Of a DNA stretch of 8,464 nucleotides, positions 1 through 4,789 are shown piece by piece. Numbering within the stretch: the stretch's first letter is position 1; the number at the start of each line of letters is the position of its first letter. The position numbers were made by a program, and so were the translations under genes. The DNA comes from Flavobacteriales bacterium. GTDB lineage: Bacteria; Bacteroidota; Bacteroidia; Flavobacteriales_F; PHOS-HE28. The stretch lies in assembly GCA_020437875.1 (NCBI GenBank), contig JAGQVR010000121.1, positions 1 through 8,464 of the forward strand, in the 5' to 3' direction. The notes under the pieces were generated by a model. The model had not been told where the DNA came from, did no database searches, and saw only the letters and a program-made list of their open reading frames with translations.

Positions 1-2190
1 GTTTCCGCAGAACCGAAGAAACTCGTCCGCACGCCTCATCAGGCGCTGGAGGAGCACTTCGGCTTCTCCGGGTTTCTCGACGGGCAGGAGGAGGTGATCT
101 CGGAGATCGTCGCCGGGCGCGATGGCCTCGTGGTGATGCCCACGGGAGGCGGAAAGTCGCTGTGTTTCCAGATCCCGGCGCTGTGTTTCGGCGGAGTGAC
201 GCTCGTGATTTCGCCGCTCATCGCGTTGATGAAGGACCAGGTGGACGCGCTCGTCGCCCGCGGCATCGAGGCCTGCGTGATCAACTCGACGCTGAGCTGG
301 CCCGAGCAAAAGGAGCGTCTCGATGGCATGCGCGAGGGCCGCTACAAGTTGGTCTATGTGGCGCCGGAGCGGTTCCGCGCGGAAAGCTTCCTGAACGCGC
401 TCAAGGGCGTGGAGATCTCGCTGTTCGCGGTGGACGAGGCGCACTGCCTCAGCCAGTGGGGGCATGATTTCCGCCCGGACTACCTGCGGCTGGGACGGGC
501 GTTGGAAACGATCGGCCACCCGCAATGCGTGGCGCTGACGGCGACGGCGACGCCGATCGTCCGCGAAGACATTTCGCAAGTGCTGAAACTGCGCGATCCG
601 TTCGAGCGTGTCAGCGGTTTCTCTCGGCCGAACCTCTCGCTCGGCATCACCGGGGTGGACAAGGCGGCGCACAAGGACGAGCGGATGCGCTCGGTGGTCG
701 CCGCGCACAAGACCGGCATCGTATATTGCGCCACGCGCAAGAAGGTGGAGGCCGTTTCCGAAACGCTGGCGAGCTGGGGCGTGAAATGCGTGGCCTATCA
801 CGGCGGCATGAGCGACGACGAACGCGAGCGCGCCCAGAATGTCTTCATCCGCCGCGAAGCGGACGTGGCGGTGGCAACCAACGCGTTCGGCATGGGCATC
901 GACCGGCCGGACGTGCGCTTCGTGATCCACCACGACATCCCGAAGAGCCTGGAGAGCTATTACCAGGAGACCGGACGTGGTGGTCGCGATGGTGGCGAGG
1001 GCAAATGCGTTGCCTTCTACAGCTACAAGGACATCGAAAAGCTGGAGAAGTTCCTTCAGGGCAAACCCGTGGCGGAACAGGAGATCGGCAAGCAGCTGCT
1101 GCAGGACACCGTTGGTTATGCTGAGACCAGCATGTGCCGCCGTAAGTACCTGCTGCACTACTTCGGTGAGACACTGAAGGGCGACAACTGTGGCTCGTGC
1201 GACAACTGCACCAACCCACAGGAGACGTATGAGGCCAAGGACGACCTGGCGCTCGTGCTCGACGCTGTGCTGGAGAGCAAGGAGCGCCACCGCGCCAAGT
1301 TCATCTGCGACCTGCTCACCGGCACCGAGACCAGCGAGATCAAGAACTACAAGGGCGACAAGCTGGCGATATACGGCAAGGGTGATGAGAAGGAGAGCCA
1401 GCACTGGATGGGCGTGGTGCGGCAGGGCCTGGTACACGGCTTCCTGCACAAGGACATCGAGACCTATGGCAACCTGAGCCTTACCGAAGCGGGTAAGAAG
1501 TTCAAGAAGAAGCCCGTCTCCATCAAGTTCGTGAAGGAGCGCGACTACAGCGACGACGAAGTGGGCGATGACGACGGTCCGAGCGCCTCACGCGGTGCGG
1601 CCGACGAGAAGCTGATGGCCATGCTGAAGGACCTTCGTCAGCAGGTGGCCAAGAAGCACAAGCTGCCGCCTTACGTCATCTTCCAGGACCCTTCACTGGA
1701 GGAGATGACCATGCGCTACCCGGTCACGATGGACGACCTCACGCAGGTGAGCGGTGTAGGTCCTGGCAAGGCGACCAAGTACGGCAAGCCCTTCGTGGAA
1801 CTCATCGCCAAGTACGTCGAGGAGAACGACATCGAGCGGGAGGACGAGGTGCTGGTGCGCTCCGTGGTGAACAAGAGCGGTAACAAGGTGCACATCATCC
1901 AGAACATCGACAAGCGCCTGCCGCTTGACGCCATCGCGCGTGGGAAAGGCCTCACCATGGATACCCTGCTCACCGAGTTGGAGAGCATCGTGACCAGCGG
2001 GACCAAGTTGGACATCAACTACCACATCAACGACATCCTGGAACCGGACTCACAGGACGAGATCATGGACTACTTCCGCGAGAGCGATACGGACGACCTG
2101 GAGACCGCCGTGCAGGAGTTCGATAGTGCTTACAGTGAGGAAGAGTTGCGGTTGGTGCGCCTGAAGTTCATGAGCGAGGTGGCGAACTGA
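1..2190 (+). CDS. recQ: ATP-dependent DNA helicase RecQ (5' partial)
   Basis: A 3'-5' superfamily 2 DNA helicase acting in recombination and replication-fork repair. The frame is open through base 1, so the true start lies upstream. The first GTG inside (94) would delete motif 0 and is not the start. In window numbering (729 residues): motif 0 FLDGQ (25-29), Walker A with GGGKS (Lys52), DEAH (145-148) followed by the aromatic-rich loop SQWGHDFRP, TATAT (180-184), and motif VI QETGRGGRDG (from 322). Four zinc-ligand cysteines follow (379, 397, 400, 403), then an RQC winged-helix region (about 410-510), an HRDC domain (about 535-610, with GVGPGK) and a helical C-terminal domain (about 625-715). 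Family length in Bacteroidota is about 730, so only a few residues are missing. Oddity: the helicase core up to about residue 310 differs in codon use and family resemblance from the rest, which is Bacteroidota-like (see findings). Function is near certain. Confidence 0.96.
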   Translation, partial: VSAEPKKLVRTPHQALEEHFGFSGFLDGQEEVISEIVAGRDGLVVMPTGGGKSLCFQIPALCFGGVTLVISPLIALMKDQVDALVARGIEACVINSTLSWPEQKERLDGMREGRYKLVYVAPERFRAESFLNALKGVEISLFAVDEAHCLSQWGHDFRPDYLRLGRALETIGHPQCVALTATATPIVREDISQVLKLRDPFERVSGFSRPNLSLGITGVDKAAHKDERMRSVVAAHKTGIVYCATRKKVEAVSETLASWGVKCVAYHGGMSDDERERAQNVFIRREADVAVATNAFGMGIDRPDVRFVIHHDIPKSLESYYQETGRGGRDGGEGKCVAFYSYKDIEKLEKFLQGKPVAEQEIGKQLLQDTVGYAETSMCRRKYLLHYFGETLKGDNCGSCDNCTNPQETYEAKDDLALVLDAVLESKERHRAKFICDLLTGTETSEIKNYKGDKLAIYGKGDEKESQHWMGVVRQGLVHGFLHKDIETYGNLSLTEAGKKFKKKPVSIKFVKERDYSDDEVGDDDGPSASRGAADEKLMAMLKDLRQQVAKKHKLPPYVIFQDPSLEEMTMRYPVTMDDLTQVSGVGPGKATKYGKPFVELIAKYVEENDIEREDEVLVRSVVNKSGNKVHIIQNIDKRLPLDAIARGKGLTMDTLLTELESIVTSGTKLDINYHINDILEPDSQDEIMDYFRESDTDDLETAVQEFDSAYSEEELRLVRLKFMSEVAN

Positions 2191-2201
2191 TGCCAGTTCG
2201 C
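2182..2201 (+). terminator. Hairpin overlapping the recQ stop codon, possible terminator
   Basis: GCGAACTG (2182-2189) and CAGTTCGC (2194-2201) form a perfect 8-bp stem with a 4-base loop (2190-2193). The stem contains the first two bases of the recQ stop codon TGA (2188-2190). The stem is stable enough to be functional, but no T-run follows it, so it is not a canonical intrinsic terminator. It may instead be a 3'-end RNA-stabilising hairpin or a chance structure. Confidence 0.4.
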
Positions 2202-2257
2202 ACTTGGCGGTCGGCAGTTCTCAAACGCCTCCAGCCCGAGCATCAGCACCATTCCGA

Positions 2258-2593
2258 ATGAGCCCCAACGACCTCACGCTCGTCGCCAGGCATGTGATGA
2301 AGCTGCTCGTGGAGCGACGGTTCGATGAGCTGGAAGAAGCAACGGGTGGCAAGCGCCTCAGCGCGGATGATATGGAAGGCGCCATCGATGACATGGGCGG
2401 CGAGCTGGTGATGCCGCCGGAGAACGTGTGGCGCGATCTTGATGTGGTCGCGATCAGGAATTGGCCTGGAGCGTTCAACGTTCAATTCGAACTATGGACA
2501 CGATCAGGTCGAAGCGATTGGTCAGTCGAGCTTACCGTTCACTCAAAAGGAGGAAAGCCGGCGATCGAACTGGATGACATCCATCCACATTAG
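2258..2593 (+). CDS. Small uncharacterised acidic protein (possibly DUF7668-like)
   Basis: A 111-residue soluble protein with no signal peptide or membrane segment. The N-terminal half is a charged amphipathic helical stretch (LVARHVMKLLVERRFDELE). The pattern LSADDMEGAIDDMGG follows, then PPENVWRDLDVV, then alternating beta-strand sequence with WTRSGRSDWSVELTV, ending IELDDIHPH. This layout (helix, acidic GG turn, PPE, W-T-x-x-GRSD-x-x-x-ELT strand, acidic DDIH end) resembles a family of short bacterial proteins of unknown function that I recall as DUF7668; that name is from memory. ATG at 2258 was chosen over the in-frame TTG at 2204 because the conserved-looking part starts just after it. 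It lies 67 bases downstream of recQ on the same strand and converges on the toxin remnant. There is no clear Shine-Dalgarno sequence. Function unknown. Confidence 0.72.
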   Translation: MSPNDLTLVARHVMKLLVERRFDELEEATGGKRLSADDMEGAIDDMGGELVMPPENVWRDLDVVAIRNWPGAFNVQFELWTRSGRSDWSVELTVHSKGGKPAIELDDIHPH

Positions 2594-2646
2594 TTCTCGG
2601 TACTCTGCAACGAAATGGTCGCAGATCTGATCAGGAAACTGCATGT

Positions 2647-2942
2647 TCACCCACGCATGTGCGATGGGTTCCTTCGGGAATCGAAGATCTCAGGAATAAG
2701 GATCGTGTTGCCTTCAAACCTGTAAATGATCTTCAAGGGACCGACGATCACCCGACGATGCCCCATGCCAAGGTGTTCAAGCCATGGTTCGACCTGACCT
2801 CCCCTCGGATACTTCGCGATCGAATAGCCTCCATCACATCCCGCTCAACGCGATGCGCAACAACGGGCCCGAAACGATCCAGTACGATGGCGAGTGCTGA
2901 ATCCAAGTCGGACCAAGCCTTCTCAGCCACCACAACCTTCAT
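2647..2942 (-). pseudogene. RelE/ParE-family toxin gene, frameshifted
   Basis: The minus strand starts at ATG 2942 (MKVVVAEKAWSDLDSA...) and reads a RelE/ParE-like N-terminus for about 40 residues to DVMEAI. The frame then runs into unrelated sequence (RSRSIRGEVRSN...) and stops at 2748. Dropping to the next frame at about 2820 restores a convincing family C-terminus: IAKYPRGGQVEPWLEHLGMG, then HRRVIVGPLKIIYRFEGN, then IPEIFDSRRNPSHMRG, with a stop at 2647-2649. The 296-base span is one base short of 99 codons, as a single-base deletion near 2820-2823 would give. The reconstructed toxin is 98 residues, normal for these ribosome-dependent RNases or gyrase inhibitors. The truncated 64-residue product lacks the C-terminal strands bearing HRRVIVG and IFDSRRNP, so it is probably inactive. 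The gene follows the antitoxin after a 10-base gap. A sequencing error is the main alternative; no slippery heptamer suggests programmed frameshifting. Confidence 0.8.
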
Positions 2943-2952
2943 CGCTCACGAG

Positions 2953-3192
2953 CTAATGTCCTAACCTCTTCCGCAACGAAGTCTTGATACGCTTCTCGAA
3001 AGAGCTCAAATTCATGGACCTTCCAGCGGCAAGATCAGCCTCTCCCTCCAATACCGCTCGCTCCAAACGGCTCTTCAAACCACGACCGCTGCTCGGCGCT
3101 TCCAACAGGTCGTGCACCGCCCTCAGAACAGTGGCATCGTTGCGTTGCTCAAGTAACGCAAGGATCTTCTTCTTGAGGGCTTCCTTCGTCAT
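2953..3192 (-). CDS. Antitoxin-like small protein upstream of RelE/ParE toxin
   Basis: A 79-residue charged, predicted helical protein starting MTKEALKKKILALLEQ, with a central AVLEGEADLAAGRSMN segment. Small Bacteroidota antitoxins paired with RelE/ParE toxins often have this plan: an N-terminal helical region starting K-x-x-L/I-x-x-L, and a C-terminal G-x-A-D-x-x-AGR segment that would wrap the toxin. Gene order (antitoxin first, toxin 10 bases later) fits a type II module, in which the antitoxin neutralises the toxin and often represses its own promoter. The start codon overlaps the stop of the upstream amidohydrolase gene as ATGA, implying translational coupling. The reading frame is intact although the partner toxin is frameshifted. 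The DNA is less GC-rich than the neighbours. I do not recognise a specific named antitoxin family, so the role rests on context and general resemblance. Confidence 0.7.
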   Translation of the reverse strand: MTKEALKKKILALLEQRNDATVLRAVHDLLEAPSSGRGLKSRLERAVLEGEADLAAGRSMNLSSFEKRIKTSLRKRLGH

Positions 3193-4418
3193 GATCCAAA
3201 GCTAACACAACCCTCCAACTCACTGATCGCTCCCCAGGCCATCATGCCTGCGCCGATCGCGAGCGCATCCTCGTCGATGTCCATCTCGGCGCGGTGAAGC
3301 CCGCTCTGGGTCCCGGGCTTGGAGGGGTTCCCGGTCCCCAGCCGGAAGAAACAGCCCGGCATCACGTGGGTGTAATAGGCGAAGTCCTCGGCACCCATGC
3401 GGATGTCCATGTCCACCACGTTCGCCTCGCCGATGAATTCCACTGCCGCGGCACGGATGCGCGCGGTGAGCTCCGGATCGTTCTTGACCACCGGTGAGCC
3501 TTTCACGATGGTGAAGTCCACTGAAGCACCCAGCCCTTCACAAGTACCCCGCGCCAGTTCTGGAAGCAACCGGTGCAGTTCCGAACGCCATGCCTCATCA
3601 AAGGTGCGCATGGTCCCTTCGATGCGTACTTCATCGGGGATGATGTTGGTGGCTCCGTTGGCGATCACCTTGCCCAACGACAGGACCATGGGCTGACCGG
3701 GCTTGTTGCGGCGGCTCACGATCTGCTGCAGGGCGAGGATCAACTGCGCCGCGATGGGCACCGGATCGATGCACAGATGCGGCGAACCGGCATGTCCACC
3801 CCGTCCTTTCACCGTGATGTAGAGCTCATCCGCCGCCGCCATGAAGGGTCCGGACCGGAAGCCGAGTTTGCCGATGGGCAGTTCCGGTGTCACGTGCTGC
3901 CCCAGGATGCCCGACGGCTTCGGGTCGTTGAACACCCCTTCCTTCACCAGCAGGGAAGCGCCGCCGGGTTCCTTCTCCTCGCCCGGCTGGAACACGAGCA
4001 TCACCGTCCCGCTCCACTCCTTGCGCAGGCGATGCAGTGCGATGCCCGCACCGAGCACCATGGCCGTATGCGCATCATGTCCACAGGCATGCATCACGCC
4101 AGGGTTCTGCGAGCAATAGCCCTCCTTCCCCACTTCCGTTATCGGCAACGCGTCAAGGTCGGCGCGGATGGCGATACATGCGTCGCTCTTCCCGTTCTCG
4201 CCCCGCACGAAGGCGATCGCACCTGTGCCATCGGCATCGGGCGTGAGCTTCCCGACCCCGTCGCGTACCTCGATGCCCTCGGCGCGCAGCTTGTCCACCA
4301 CGAACCGGACCGTAGCCGTCTCGCGGAACGCCCGTTCGGGATCCTGATGCAGATGGCGCCGCCAGCCGATCATATCGGCTTCCAACGCGGCCACGGTCGA
4401 CTTGATACGATGGATCAC
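3189..4418 (-). CDS. M20 family (M20D-like) metallo-amidohydrolase/peptidase
   Basis: A 409-residue enzyme of the M20 amidohydrolase family, which hydrolyses N-acyl-amino acids, hippurate-like amides or IAA conjugates using a two-metal centre. Substrate specificity cannot be read from sequence. Visible motifs: RRHLHQDPE (20-28), IRADLDALPI (84-93), ACGHDAHT (111-118, ligands Cys112 and His114), FQPGEE (143-148, Glu147/148), LGQHVTP (172-178, His175), dimerisation-domain GRGGHAGSPH (205-214), GAEDFAYY (342-349), and SGLHRAEMDIDEDAL (372-386, His375). No residue of the metal site is missing, and the length matches the family. There is no signal peptide, so it is cytoplasmic. GTG at 4418 was chosen because it overlaps the permease stop as GTGA and sits just before the conserved N-terminus. 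The frame stays open upstream to 5321, but that stretch reads antiparallel-like noise inside neighbouring genes. The stop overlaps the antitoxin ATG as ATGA. Confidence 0.93.
   Translation of the reverse strand: MIHRIKSTVAALEADMIGWRRHLHQDPERAFRETATVRFVVDKLRAEGIEVRDGVGKLTPDADGTGAIAFVRGENGKSDACIAIRADLDALPITEVGKEGYCSQNPGVMHACGHDAHTAMVLGAGIALHRLRKEWSGTVMLVFQPGEEKEPGGASLLVKEGVFNDPKPSGILGQHVTPELPIGKLGFRSGPFMAAADELYITVKGRGGHAGSPHLCIDPVPIAAQLILALQQIVSRRNKPGQPMVLSLGKVIANGATNIIPDEVRIEGTMRTFDEAWRSELHRLLPELARGTCEGLGASVDFTIVKGSPVVKNDPELTARIRAAAVEFIGEANVVDMDIRMGAEDFAYYTHVMPGCFFRLGTGNPSKPGTQSGLHRAEMDIDEDALAIGAGMMAWGAISELEGCVSFGS
3197..3204 (-). promoter_or_regulatory. TAGCTTTG, possible Bacteroidota -7 element before the antitoxin
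   Basis: On the minus strand the octamer TAGCTTTG matches the Bacteroidota -7 consensus TAnnTTTG. It lies about 5 bases before the antitoxin ATG (3192), inside the last codons of the amidohydrolase gene. Transcription from it would give a nearly leaderless antitoxin mRNA. No -33 TTTG at normal spacing is visible, so this may be chance. Confidence 0.2.
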
Positions 4419-4789
4419 TTGCCGAAGATCATCTTGAGGGCCACGAGCAGGATCACCGCACCGAAGACCTTGCGCACGGTCTCCATGGGCAGGGCGAGCG
4501 ACCATTTGCTGCCGAAGTAGGAACCGGCGACGAAAGCGATGGCGATGAAGCCGACCACCTTGGGATCGATCGCGCCGGCCTTGTAGTAGTTGCGCACGGC
4601 AAGGAAGACGACCGGGAACATGAGAACGGCCAAGCTCGTGCCCTGGGCCTGCTGCTGGGAATAGCTGAGCAACCAGATCAGGGCGGGCACCATGATCACG
4701 CCGCCACCGATACCGACGAATCCGCTGAGGATACCGGCCAGGAGGCCGACGAGAAGTAGAAGCACGATGGATTGAAGGTCCAGTGTCAT
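4415..4789 (-). CDS. Half-size TauE/SafE-family membrane permease
   Basis: A 124-residue inner-membrane protein with about four hydrophobic segments (roughly residues 7-26, 31-45, 50-67 and 77-93/105-122). The TauE/SafE signature GILSGFVGIGGGVIMVPAL is at 19-37, and the single-repeat ending VRKVFGAVILLVALKMIFG is near the C-terminus. Full-length TauE/SafE exporters (sulfite, sulfoacetate and other organosulfur anions) have about 250 residues made of two such repeats; this gene encodes one. Single-repeat members probably act as homodimers (inference). Nothing indicates truncation: the start ATG overlaps the upstream stop as TGATG, and the end overlaps the downstream GTG as GTGA. The substrate is unknown. 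Confidence 0.85.
   Translation of the reverse strand: MTLDLQSIVLLLLVGLLAGILSGFVGIGGGVIMVPALIWLLSYSQQQAQGTSLAVLMFPVVFLAVRNYYKAGAIDPKVVGFIAIAFVAGSYFGSKWSLALPMETVRKVFGAVILLVALKMIFGK

Noticed and set aside
525..1124. A 199-codon alternate frame inside recQ
   Set aside because: It is Arg/Gly-rich and overlaps conserved helicase motifs in the true frame.
2594..2646. Possible terminator between the converging small gene and the toxin remnant
   Set aside because: Only short palindromes (AGATCT, TGATCA) are present; there is no stable stem or T-run on either strand.
2815..2825. Programmed ribosomal frameshifting in the toxin gene
   Set aside because: No slippery heptamer, stimulatory pseudoknot or internal Shine-Dalgarno sequence is visible. 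Simple loss of one base explains the data.
2659..2964. A 101-codon plus-strand open frame opposite the toxin
   Set aside because: The minus strand carries a two-frame RelE/ParE match over the same interval; the plus frame has no family features.
3573..4520. A 315-codon plus-strand open frame opposite the amidohydrolase
   Set aside because: It has no motif and is rich in H, R and D. It is antisense to a gene with all catalytic motifs intact.
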